From Cokeromyces recurvatus (taxonomy: Eukaryota; Mucoromycota; Mucoromycetes; Mucorales; Mucoraceae): 64,000 nucleotides of DNA. Made by a program: the position numbers and the translations under genes. Positions 24,443-35,280 of this stretch are shown here, piece after piece (the first letter of the stretch is position 1; each line of letters starts with the position of its first letter). The stretch is taken from positions 124,001 through 188,000 of the forward strand of contig NW_026251411.1 of NCBI RefSeq assembly GCF_025118155.1, written 5' to 3'. The notes below the pieces were generated by a model. The model did no database searches and had not been told where the DNA came from. It saw nothing but the letters and a program-made list of their open reading frames with translations.

Positions 24443-27400
24443 ATGGAAAAAGAAGTTGCACTTGCATCTATGAAGCAGATCATAACAGAGATATTTATAG
24501 ATGCCCAAAAATCCGATACTATGCTACGTAGTCTGTCGATCCGTTTACGAGATGTTCAATTAGGTTGTTGCTTAAATTCACCAAAAATGATGGGTCAGCC
24601 TGAAGACATTAACTTTGAAGGTGAAGCCGACTTCATCAAATATATCTTTAAAATGGTTAATGTTGTCATCAAAGCAAAAAGAAAAGATCCTATAGCTGAT
24701 CGCGTACAAAGATTTATTGCTGGATTTATACATTATATTCAAACTAAAGGTATTATACTAGCCGATTAATAATATACAAGAAAGAAATTGTAAATATTGA
24801 CACTATTATATTCATATGCATATATATCTAAATTTTAAGATGAGGAGGCTAAAACAAAAGCAAAGGCAAAAAGAAAATCAGAACAAGAACAGATGGATAA
24901 AATGGATCATGATCATCCAGAAGAGAACAATAACAGCGAGCAATCAGTTAATAATGACAATGAAGATGATGACGAAGATGAAGAATATGAAACAATCTCT
25001 TCTAGATTTGTTGAAAGTTTAATTCGACATTTGTTTCGCGGATTTTCAGATTCAAAAACATCGATTCGAATTAGATGTTATCAAATTATTGCTCTTTGTA
25101 TTAGTTCAATGGGTGAACTTGATGAAGATTTGTATCAAGATTTAAAGAAGCATTTATTTGAAGGATATGTTGATAAAGAAGCAAGTGTCAGAGCTCAAGC
25201 TGCAACAGCATTATGCCGTTTACAAACAGACACAGAAGTTAATCGTTCAGATGGACAAACGATTCGTGATAAACTTTTATGGAGCATGAGTCACGATTCT
25301 AACTTGTAAGTTGTTGTTATTGTTTCTAGTTTCTACTACATTATGTCTATATGTATTATTCATTCAATATGCATACATATCTATTTTTTTTTGTATTATA
25401 GTGAAGTAAGACGTATTATTTATATAATATCGATGTGACGCAACAAACACTGCCTTATATTATTGAGAGTATACGCGATCCAGATGATATTAACCGAAGA
25501 GTTGTATATATTTAAAGCCTTTATCAGAAATTAATGATTTTAGAATATTAAGCTTTGATCAGCGCAATAAAATATTAAAATGGGGATTAAATGATAGAAA
25601 TGAACAAGTTCGAAATTCAGCTCTAAAGATGTTTGCAGAAAAGTGGCTTGAACAAGCTGGAAACAATCTTATTGAATTTCTAGAAAGATTACAAGCTACA
25701 AAGCAACCAGCAACAGTATTAGTAGATAAATTACTAAAGGCCTTTTTTAAGCAAAGAATCGAAGTATTTAATGATATTGTTTTGATGGTATGATACATAA
25801 AGATTTGAATATTCTCCTTCTGTCTTTATAGACACAAAATAATAATAATAATTATTATTATTTCTTACTTTAGAGGAATTCTGGAATAATCTTTCACCGG
25901 AAAGCGCCTTGTTTGGCAAAAATAGCTATAGAATTTTTACAGACTAATAATCTTGACGAACAATTGGAAGCTACCTTGCCTGAAGTTACACGCCATGTCT
26001 TTAATTTGGAAAATTATTTTAATCTTTATCGTATCTCAATTGAACAAGGAGATTCAGTGGCAACTTATGAATTTATTTTAATACAGTTACTTGATATAGC
26101 ATTATGCTTGGATTATGCTGATGAAGTAGGAAGAAGGAATATGCACGAACTTTTAAGAAATATTTTAAAAATGCATGAATTAATTGATGACCATCTTGAA
26201 AGGGTATTGAAGGTTTTCAGGATGATTTCGATTGATGAACGTGACTTTACAAGGTAATCTACATTGACACATTTGTTGTAGTCGAAAGAAACTGTTAAAA
26301 TTAAAGCATTTATTCCCTTTTTTTTAAGATCTATCATTGAAGTTATTTCAGATATTCAAGAGGAGGCCCTAGACCCATTTTTAGATTTAGATGAGGATGA
26401 AAACAATAAACCAAAAAGAATCAAAAAACAGTGAAAACTTGGTAGCAGTTAAGCGATCTTCACAACAAGATACTGACCAAAATACATCTGTAGATGAAGA
26501 AACAGGTGGCGATCTTGATAATTTAGTGATGCAGTTCCGTTGTTTAAATATTTGTAAAAGAATGTTAGAGAATAGTTATGAAGTAAGGCTATTTATAAGG
26601 GGGGGAGGGAGGGTCTATTATATTCTATACTAAATTGTCTAAACTTTGTAGCCATTAGCAGATATTCTAATCTTTATGGTTTATTAAATGACCTTATTGT
26701 ACCAGCAGTTCAGAGTTCTGATCCTTTGTTACGTCAAGAAGGTTTACATTGTCTTGGTTTATGTTGTATGCTTGATAAAAGGCTTGCACAGCATAACATT
26801 GATTTATTTGTTACATGTATTAAACTTGGTCATGAAGATCTAGTTAAAATTGCAATTAGAGTAAGAGATAATTAGCAATATAAAAACGAGGAAACAAAGA
26901 AAATCAACCTTTATTTCTATATAGATCTTAGGTGATATTCTCTTAATGTATGGAGCAGACTATATTTCAGATCGTTTAACTAGTGTAAATATCTATTTAA
27001 AAGGAATACTGTACATGAATTCTAATATTTATATACACTATGCATTATTAGCCGGATGATGTTAGACAAGTTTTCGAGTTTGGTTTAGACCACGATAACA
27101 CAGAGATTCAATCACTGACTACACAAGCCTTATGCAAATTAATGTTGTTTAATAGATATGGTGATGATGAGGTACATACATATAAAAATACCATTCTACG
27201 TATACTCATCTTTATATACATGTATATACATATATATTAGTTGCTTAGGCTCATGGTTCTTTTATACTTTTTCCCTAAAACTGTGATAAATGATTTTAAC
27301 AATACAATTCATCAATGTTTAGCCTATTTTTTCCCTGCTTCTGCTACTCTTCTGTAAAACATCAAAAGTCTTATCTACTATAGCTATCCCAGCATTAGAA

Positions 27401-28436
27401 GAGCTTTGCAATATTTATGGTGATTTAGAAAAAGATGAAACAATGACTAACCCCAAACAAATTTCAGAAATGCTAGCTGATTTAAGTGATCCACGTAAAT
27501 TAGTCAAAAAGTACGTACAAATGAATACTGAAAAGAAAAAAGAAAAATAAGTTAAATATCATTCCTTTTTTTTATTTTTATTTTTTACCTTCAGGACAAA
27601 CCCAAAACAGCCTTCATTTATGGATGATGAAGAAAAAGAAGCTGGATTTGATACCCCTGGCGAACTTGCCATTCAAGCACTTCAAATAATTTTAGGAGAA
27701 AATGAAGGGTTAAAGAGAAGAACAATGTGTCATTTTGTACTAAAATTATACTTGGATAAAGCTGAAAAGGAACAATTAATAGAGATTCAGGATTTGATAA
27801 AGCAGATTAATGAGGTAAGAAAAATACATTTATAGTATCAACCTGAATCAGAAATTGATAATATTTGTATTCATGTGTATATATTTTAGAAAAATCCTAT
27901 CAAGTTACTTCCTACTCGAAAAGCGATTATGAAGATATCTGAAAATATAAGCAATATTCTTAATACAAGTAATGAACAAGAAAAAGATTCTTTAATAATG
28001 GAAACTGAACCAACAACAGACATTGATGAAATACAACAGCATAGTGCTACTCAGAATGCCCAAACAGGGGAAGTAAATTCTAGTAGTCATGCATCTCCTA
28101 TAGCTACAAATAACAGTAACGAAGGAAATCAGATCACAAGTACTCTCAATAGCTAACGCGGAAGAAGCAAACAATCAAGGCAACACACAGAAGAACAGCC
28201 AACAGAAACAACGTTAGTTGAAGACGACATAAATGAAATGAACGAAGAAATATAATAGTGATTTAAAAGATATCGAAAGACAAAATAGTATTATGACCGA
28301 AGAAGAAGAAAATAATGATGACAGCAGCAGTAATGATAGTGAAAAGCGTAATAATGACAGTTCTACTAAAACTGATAATGAGGAAGAAAGTAGTGAGGAA
28401 GACGATGATGATGACTATAATGAAGAACAGCTCTAA
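24443..28436 (+). CDS. YCG1: Condensin complex subunit 3 (CAP-G/Ycg1/Cnd3)
   Basis: HEAT-repeat regulatory subunit of condensin, which binds DNA and compacts mitotic chromosomes with Smc2/Smc4. At least eleven exons are visible. Exon 1 starts MEKEVALASMKQIITEIF. Exon 2 (about 24839-25306) has a charged insert (NNDNEDDDEDEEYETI) and then the hallmark FVESLIRHLFRGFSDSKTSI and VRAQAATALCRLQTD. Later exons give QVRNSALKMFAEKWLEQAG, LLRQEGLHCLGLCCMLDKR, IKLGHEDLVKIAIR and the Cnd3-type CLAYFFPA...SSVKHQK. The tail is acidic and Ser/Asn rich, with EEDDDDDYNEEQL before TAA (28434-28436). Frame breaks near 25427, 25508, 25912, 26400, 27345 and in the low-complexity tail around 28150-28260 all fit one- or two-base errors. 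Exon edges in the 26.6-27.6 kb part are approximate. Confidence 0.88.
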
Positions 28437-29160
28437 TTCTGACAATTAACGTTATCTTTAATAATTATTTATACATATTGTAAAATAGCATCAAATATTA
28501 TTGCTTATAAACATGTTTATCTTAACTATGAATATTTGTATGTAAATAAAGTCATTAATATTATAATAATCAATCAATGGGCACCTAGTTTTTTTTTTAA
28601 AAAAAAAAGAAATAAAATAAATAAAAATATTAAATTGCTTCAGTCAGTTCAATACGTTTATATTCTTGTAATAATAGGCTGTCATAAAGCCTTAGCCCAT
28701 GAAAGCTATGAGATGTTGTGGCGACGTGCTTATAATGCTACTAAAGTTATTCACCAATCTCTTACGAAATATTGGCAGGTTAACGTCAACTTCAAGCATC
28801 CACTTGTAAAAAAAAAAAAAACCCAAAGGTATAGTCATTAAGGACTAATCGTTTTTTCTCAACGGAAAGTTTCAGTTTTTTAAATATGAATGTAGCTTTT
28901 ACTTTGTTCAAGTTTACTATCTTGATTTTATTCGGAAATATTGCTTCATCAGTTTCAACTTTTATTGTTGTTGACGATATAGCCAGGACAGTTCTAATAT
29001 CTTATTCTAAATAATAACTTCAATCAGATACATCTTTACAATTTATACATGATTTAGGTGGCGCTGAAATTGTGACTTGAAAACTTTTTTATTTTTTTTT
29101 TCTTTGTAAATAAAATGAATTTCGATATTTTTATTTTAATACTGTATCTTTTTTTCGCAA
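28437..29160. other. Intergenic with poorly defined coding remnants
   Basis: Between condensin and eEF1B-gamma. A higher-complexity stretch (about 28636-28830) reads HKALAHESYEMLWRRAYNA in one frame with no start context and no family I know. The 300 bp before the eEF1B-gamma ATG must contain a strong promoter, but I see only T-rich tracts. Confidence 0.4.
28886..29014 (+). CDS. Tiny ORF with signal-peptide-like start
   Basis: 42 codons, MNVAFTLFKFTILILFG then NIASSVSTFIVVDDIART. The first 25 residues look like a signal peptide. After a one-base shift the frame stays open (QSDTSLQFIHDLGG) to about 29079, so this may be a broken first part of a secreted protein. It lies within 150 bp of the eEF1B-gamma start, which argues against an independent gene. 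Confidence 0.2.
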   Translation: MNVAFTLFKFTILILFGNIASSVSTFIVVDDIARTVLISYSK

Positions 29161-30588
29161 ATGGCCCCCATCGGTGTAAGTTCTAATGACCATATTTTAT
29201 TATTATTATTGTTTATGCATCATGAAATGACTCACTTTTTTTTTGCTATCTCTATTTAGACTATCAAGTCTTATCCTGAAAACCCTCGCGTTGCTAGAGC
29301 TCAAATTACTGTAAGTAGATTATTACAAATAATATAGCGATTTATATGAAATCTAATTTATCTTAAATTAAAGGCTGAATACAGTGGTGTTGAATTCAAT
29401 GTTGGCTTTTGACCTTAAAAAGGATGTTTCTCCTGAATTCTTAGCCAAATTCCCTATGGGTAAGGTTCCTGCTATGGAATCCGCTGAAGTTAACCTCTTT
29501 GAATCTTCTGCCATTGCCTACTATGGTAATATAAGATAGTTAAATTACGAAGAAGGAAAATACCATTTACTAACATTTTTTTTTTCAATAGCTGCTGCTC
29601 AAAAAGAAAACAACCCTCTTCTCGGTAGCAACGCCATTGAAAAAGCCGAAGTCCTTCAATGGGTCCTCTTTGCTGATAATGAGATCAACAACAACGTTGG
29701 TGCTTGGATCTATCCTCTCTTGGGTTACTTCCCCTATATTAAGCCCAATGTTGATGCTGCTACTGAAAGAGTTAAGAGAGCCTTAGCTGCCCTTAACAAG
29801 ACTCTTCAAACCAAGACATACCTTGTTGGTGAAGCTGTTACTTTCGCTGATATCACTCTTGTTACTTCTTTGGTCTTGGCCTTCAAGACTGTCCTTGACA
29901 AGTCTCTCCGTAACGAATATAAGAACGTCACTCGTTACTTCACTACTGTTGCTTCTAAGGATATCTTCAAGAAGTACCTTGGTGAACTTCAACTTTGTGA
30001 AACTCCTTTGAAGTACACTCCTCCTAAGAAGGAGAAGAAGCCTGCTGCTCCTAAGGAAGCTGCTCCCAAGAAGGAAGCTGCTGCCCCTAAGGAAGATGCT
30101 GAAGAGGCTAAGCCTGCTCCTAAGCCCAAGTCCAAGTTGGACTTGTTGCCTCCCTCTCCTTTCATCTTGGATGCTTGGAAGCGTGAATACTCCAACAATG
30201 ATACTAAGGATGCCATCAAGTGGTTCTGGGAACACTTTGATCCGAGGGTTATTCCATCTGGAAGGTCGACTACAAGTACAACGACGAATTGACCTTGACT
30301 TTCATGTCCAACAACTTGATTGGTGGTTTCTATGCTCGTCTTGAACGTGCTCACAAGTACGCTTTTGCCTCTATGATTGTTCGTGGTGAAAATAACAAGA
30401 ATACTATCTCTGGTTACTTCGTCATTCGTGGCCAAGAAGTTCCTTTCGAAATCTATGATGCTGCTGATTATGAATCTTACAACTTCCAAAAGATTGAACC
30501 TTCTCAATATGAAGAAAAGAAGGAAGAAATCTACAAGTACTTTGCTTGGGACTTTGAAGACTGTGTTGACGGTAAGGTCTTCAAATAA
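29161..30588 (+). CDS. TEF3/CAM1-like: Translation elongation factor eEF1B-gamma
   Basis: Scaffold subunit of the eEF1B nucleotide-exchange complex. Exons: 29161-29175 (MAPIG), 29260-29310, 29374-29525 and 29592-30588, all GT-AG. N-terminal glutathione-S-transferase-like domain: TIKSYPENPRVARAQIT, then KFPMGKVPAMES and the GST-C part TKTYLVGEAVTFADITLV. A Lys/Ala/Pro linker precedes the conserved EF1G domain (LDLLPPSPFILDAWKREYSN, NNLIGGFYARLERAHKYAF, YFAWDFEDCVDGKVFK at the end). Codon use is strongly biased to C-ending and AAG codons, unlike the AT-rich neighbours, as for a very highly expressed gene. An extra G near 29404 and a missing C near 30243 break the frame at fully conserved places. 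For an essential gene these are most simply assembly errors. Confidence 0.95.
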
Positions 30589-30769
30589 ACACGATGCATT
30601 TTTTGAAAATAAAATAAAAATTTAATAATAAAAACAACCAATAATTCAAGCTGTAATTTTATGATGATAAGAGTTTTTTTTCCACATTTATAAAAAGTTG
30701 TCACTGAGCTTGATTTTGCTGCATTTCTTTCTTGTTTATAATTTTCCTCTTTGTTGTTATTTCACACGA

Positions 30770-31120
30770 ATGACAAAGTAGCGTTTATTCATTGATTTGG
30801 TTTGTCATAAGTGTAAAAGTCATCAATTCACACAAAGATAAAGTTTACACTGTCATTACATCAAATCAAACTAGAATATTACCCTTCCTCCATCACCAAA
30901 AGGCAGACCATATTATTCTTTTCCCTCCTTCTTTGAAACAATTAGGGATATTAAAAATGTAGACTATCAGGTACTCTTGTCCATCTGTAATGATTTGTTG
31001 GAAGACTTGGATCAACTTGGACAACATCTTGAAGCTACCCATTTGAAGGAAATGTGTGGTAGCTTATTAAAGAAACGTAAGCTTGGTTTACGTGTTTTGC
31101 GTTATTTTGTGAGACTAACT

Positions 31121-31152
<32 letters not shown>

Positions 31153-32850
31153 GTAACGGTAATAAAGCAATAATGAAGAAAACAAAGCTTATTCCACAGA
31201 CGAAGGTCTACAAGATAATGATACTGATTTGGTCAAGAGAAAGGTAACCGTTACTGAAGACTTGGATAATGACGATTTTACATCTGAGGATTGTATCTCA
31301 GAATGCAGTGAATCATTACCCATTATTAAACCTGCTATGAAGTTGGAGATACCCTCAGCAGCACGTATTATTGACAGACCTATGAAGAAGCTCTGAACGT
31401 ATGAAGAGGCGATCACCCACGCTTGTCAGCGAAAAGGCAGTGAACAAGACAAGAACAAAACAATGTTCATCCTTGACAATTTGTCACTATATCTGGCTAT
31501 TCATACTTTTCTTGGTGGCTATAGATGATATTTATAGGTGCTATTTCATTGGTATTGTGTTTAATATTAACCTCTTTATGATATTACCAACAGTCATGAT
31601 ACAGATCATGGTCTAGTATTATACTTGCCAGATCTCTAATTCAATAAGAATTTCATTTGGAGGTTTTACATTTATTAATTACATAATTTATGTTTGACAT
31701 AATGATATTGTTTATATAGCATTATTTATATAATGTTTATATTTTATTATATATTTATGTTATGTATGAATACAACAGAAGATGTCACACATAGCAATAC
31801 TTTGTGTGTCAGTTGTTCTTCACAAAGTGATGTCGGTTTAAAAAATTTATTTGCTGCCTCCCCTTATTCTGCACTATTGACACAATGTGAGTATGTTCCT
31901 CTCACGGATGAAATATGCAAATTGCTGAACAAAGACTGGCATTTTTATCCGCAAGTTAAATTTTTTTCTGCGACCTCTTCGCTGGATCAATATTCCTGAA
32001 CACCAACAACAATCAAGGCAGTTATGGTTAATACTTTAATATACGGTAGAACAAAAACTGTTGATTGGCATCGTGAACCCTTCGGGAAGCTTAAGAATAG
32101 TGTGCGCACAACCTCTCTTCCCCCACCAGTAAAGATCGCGCATCCAAATGTTTAGCCTGTTTCGTTGAACAACGCGATGGGAAAACACTGATAATCGGCA
32201 CCCAGGTTTCTAATGCTTTAGTAACATCAAGCATACGCTTGGATGAAGAAATCTTGTGCTGTTGGAGGTATGTCTTCTAATTTTCAACTCTGTACGTTCA
32301 AGGACTCTCTAACATGCAAGATTTTTATTGATCTTAACTCATTAAAATCCGCAAAGGCATTGATTGAAGACCCATCAGCAACATGTGTATCAGATATCGG
32401 CATCATATCTCATGAATTACGACAGGTGCGTACGCAATTTCACTCACCATCAACATACACATCTTGCCGTGCTCATGGTCCAATAACCATGATTCATACT
32501 TGTCACCCGTTCTCGCTCTTCACTTTAGCTGAATTTGACCGTGGCCGTAGTCCTTGTGCTTCTATTTTTCGTACCATTGTCCGATGAAGTTTTAACACAT
32601 CGCAACAAAGCTGAACTTGACAAGGAAAACGTCGTTAAATGGATCAAAGAAGCAACTGGTAAGGGAAAAGAAATTCTTACGAAAGTCCTTGGCTTGTATG
32701 AAGAGAATAACGACAGCCTTCCAATTTTATTCAATGTCCCGCTCAAACAAAGAATTGGAAAAGTTTGTCATTCTTTTAAAGCCCACAATTGTTTCAGCAA
32801 ATACTTCGGTTGAAAGCCAAGTGAAGGAGGTCTTTATGATCTTTAGTTGA
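30770..32850 (+). pseudogene. C2H2-type repeat-family protein, copy A, broken
   Basis: Copy of the family gene at 43164-45062. The fourth codon is TAG where copy B has CAG, and an Arg codon CGA in the B copy is TGA here (near 31395). About 294 bp of AT-rich sequence (31487-31780) replaces about 134 bp of the coding part (B 43867-44000). These are substitutions and a replacement, not homopolymer slips, so this copy is really dead. The remainder is nearly identical to B, which indicates a recent duplication. The product family is unrecognised. Confidence 0.75.
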
Positions 32851-33039
32851 TATTGATTTGTTTTTTTTCTGTTGTTTTTTAATAAAGCTGTTGTATAGTT
32901 TAAAAAAAAAGGACAAAACCATGAGACACAAGCATAAATGAATTTTTTTTATTTTTATTTTTATTTATTTTTTTTAGAGAGAATTTCATGTATAGAAAAA
33001 CAATTTATCTTTTTGCATAAACTATCTAAATAATCCAGG

Positions 33040-33115
33040 AATTCTAAAGGCGCGTTCTAAAGGCTCCCAATTCTAAAGGCACTCAAATTCTAAAGGCACT
33101 CAAATTCTAAAAATT
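33040..33115 (-). repeat. Degenerate minisatellite array, core GTGCCTTTA (minus)
   Basis: On the minus strand it reads about four units of TGAGTGCCTTTAGAATT (period 17), two of them perfect. It forms the right end of copy A and is homologous to the array at 45240-45300. Confidence 0.8.
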
Positions 33116-33321
33116 ATTATTATTAGTATTATTATTTTTTTGACCAAATGAGCACATAGCATTTATATATGCTGTTTTACCCTTGTCAGATCGCTATGGA
33201 AAAAAAGGAAAGAAAAACCCTTTTGAGATAAAAGGGAAAATGTTAAAGTATATGTATAAGTGATGATAATTTACTATCAGAAAATCGTTATTGTATTGAA
33301 AGAAGATGATGGTCAGAGGGT

Positions 33322-33720
33322 TCAGGGATTTGGGAGTGAAGCTAGATAGTTCATCTCAAGCAGAATTGCACATATAGAAGGCCAGTGTATGAGCCAGGCA
33401 TCAATTAATTTTTTCACTTTCTTAGTATGGAATGTTGATGGTGATAGATTCAAGAGATAAGAGAGTGGATCTTCAATAGATTTGGGGTATCTGAAGGCGG
33501 TTATGCATATGTAAACAAGAAAAACTATGTGAGCGTGTGAAGAGTTCATTTGAATGGAAAGGGCAGGCTTGGGGTTTACCAAGAGGTAACCAACCAAGTC
33601 GCCATCGCACGCAACGAAAACGTTCACTTCTTGTCATTGGTACCGTAAGAATAGGGTCGATAATTAGATTATTACGGCAATGGGATAAAAGTTTCGAATA
33701 TTTTTCTTGTAGTTTTGAGT
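33322..33720 (-). other. Degraded unrecognised coding fragment
   Basis: A minus-strand open stretch (IEDPLSYLLNLSPSTFHTKK, LIHWPSICAILLEMNYL) with continuing coding-like sequence in a second frame upstream (ERFRCVRWRLGWLP). The pattern is Trp/Leu rich, with conserved-looking spacing. It may be the tail of a decayed transposon or retroelement protein, but no defining motif is present. Confidence 0.25.
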
Positions 33721-33834
33721 GGTAGCTGTCAAGTGGGAATTGTCTTCGTTTTCTACTAAAATCCTTATGAGATGTAGTGTTAAGAACTTGCTCTAGTACA
33801 GTATTTCTGTATCAAATTATTGCGAATTGAAATG

Positions 33835-33852
33835 TCACTTGTCGCATTTTTA
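33835..33852 (+). repeat. Terminal inverted repeat, left
   Basis: TCACTTGTCGCATTTTTA; exact inverse of 35263-35280. Confidence 0.85.
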
Positions 33853-33877
33853 TATTCTTAACGATTTTGATAAAACA

Positions 33878-35211
33878 ATGAGCACAGAAGCACAATTCAT
33901 TTTGGAAGATGGTCAAGGTGGAGAAAGAGATGATACTAGAGCTAAACTGATGGAAGTTGATCAGTATGATCCTCAGATCAAGACCTTGACAACGCTTGGT
34001 CAGTATCTGCAATACCAAGTTGATCACCAGCAAGCCTTTGATGAGATTAACGAGGAATCCAATACTCAGAGAAGGGGAAAAAATAAAAATGAAGCTGAAA
34101 AGAAGAAAAAAACTTATACAGTATATTCACATATTGATAAGTTCAACTTCATTCACCATATGATTGTGAAGTGTCTCGAAACAATTGCTCCAGTTGCCAG
34201 GTTATATAATATTAATCCTCGAACAGGTCAGCGCTGGTGGGATAAGTATAAGGAAAACCCAGACACTTTTTTCGAAATTAAACCAAGAGGATATATCAAA
34301 AAGCTCTATATCGAGCACAAGGACTTTCTGGTGGAGCTATTCGATAAAGATCCAGCTGCAACCATCGAGGACGCTATTGAGGAGTTATCGGCTAATTTTG
34401 AAGAAATTAAAATGGATTCGACCGCAGTTTATGATTTCTTGAAAGTTGATATGAATTTCATTTTTAAAAGAGCTGCATTTCATGCTGAGAAGAGGAATAA
34501 TGAGGAAAACGTGGAGGAGAGATACAAGTAGGCTACTCAGATTGCCAATTCAGATGTCAATTTCCTTAGAAATTGCATCTTTATCGATGAATCCGGTTTC
34601 CACGTTATTTGAAGCGTACTGGTGCTAGGGGACCTAAAAGAAAAACACCTATAATAGAAGTTGAGAATTCCTAAGCTGTGTCTCATACCATTTTAGGGGT
34701 TATTTCTGTCTATGGTGTGATTCATACTAGCGTAAGAATACCTAGTCTTCTCACCTCTCAGCTTGTGCCTGTCTCAGTAGGCAAAAAAAAAAAGAAAGAC
34801 TGATACCGGAGTAGCAAAAAACAGCAAAAACCAAAGGGTATTAATGCTGACCATTTTGATGTTTTTATAAAAGAAACTCTAGATGTCATGGATCAATTTC
34901 AATATTTAAAAAGAGGTATATTTAATTATGGACAACGCTTCTTTCATAAAAGACTTGACATAACTGATCTGATCACAAAAAGGAGCTATAATTATATTTT
35001 CTTACCCCCATACTCGCCAGAGCTCAACCCGATCGAACAATTTTGGTCTGTAATAAAAAGTAAGATCAGAAGAGTTAAAATGTTTAATGGAGAAACCTTG
35101 CAAGATCGGATTACAGAAGCTTGCAACCAAGTTTCTCAAAGTCATCTTTATAATATTATCAAACATTCTGATAATCGCTTATACAACTGTTTAAATAAAA
35201 AGCATATTTAA
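33878..35211 (+). pseudogene. DDE transposase, IS630/Tc1 type, frame-broken
   Basis: It starts MSTEAQFILEDGQGG. A helix-turn-helix region (IAPVARLYNINPRTGQRWWDKY) and a second one (ATIEDAIEELSANFEEIKMD) precede the catalytic part. Catalytic motifs appear as FIDESGF (first Asp, near 34585), MDNAS (second Asp, in a shifted frame near 34930) and FLPPYSPELNPIEQFWSVIK (acidic third residue). The frame changes at about 34531, 34615 and on both sides of MDNAS. With the general indel noise of this assembly I cannot say whether the enzyme is dead. Confidence 0.8.
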
Positions 35212-35262
35212 TCTTTTTCCCTTCTATATAATCCTTTTTATTAGTATTGTTGCAGAGTTTAG

Positions 35263-35280
35263 TAAAAATGCGACAAGTGA
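35263..35280 (-). repeat. Terminal inverted repeat, right
   Basis: Exact inverse of 33835-33852; followed by degenerate subterminal copies to about 35345. Confidence 0.85.

Larger units (their letters stand above)
30680..33115 (+). mobile_element. Repeat-family element, copy A
   Basis: Homologous to 43085-45300 (copy B) from about 30 bp upstream of the TATAAA-like box through the coding part, the shared polyadenylation-type AATAAAGCTGTTGTAT, an AT-rich tail, and a terminal array of GGCACTCAAATTCTAAA units. It begins about 90 bp after the eEF1B-gamma stop and lacks the left array seen before copy B, so the left end is truncated or different. Mobility is inferred from the duplication; I see no transposase in it. 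Confidence 0.6.
33835..35280 (+). mobile_element. Tc1/mariner-IS630-like DNA transposon
   Basis: An 18-bp perfect terminal inverted repeat: TCACTTGTCGCATTTTTA at 33835-33852 and its exact complement at 35263-35280. It encloses 1.4 kb with one transposase gene. Outside the right repeat there are further partial copies of the end motif (GCGCCAAGTGAAA near 35290, GGGACAAGTGAA near 35334). The true outer boundary may therefore lie further right, and no TA target duplication can be read at the inner repeats. Confidence 0.75.

Noticed and set aside
29783..30507. Minus-strand ORFs opposite eEF1B-gamma
   Set aside because: Shadows caused by strong codon bias of the sense gene.
33878..35211. Transposase as certainly dead
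   Set aside because: Its frame breaks are of the same type as those in essential genes nearby, so activity cannot be excluded.
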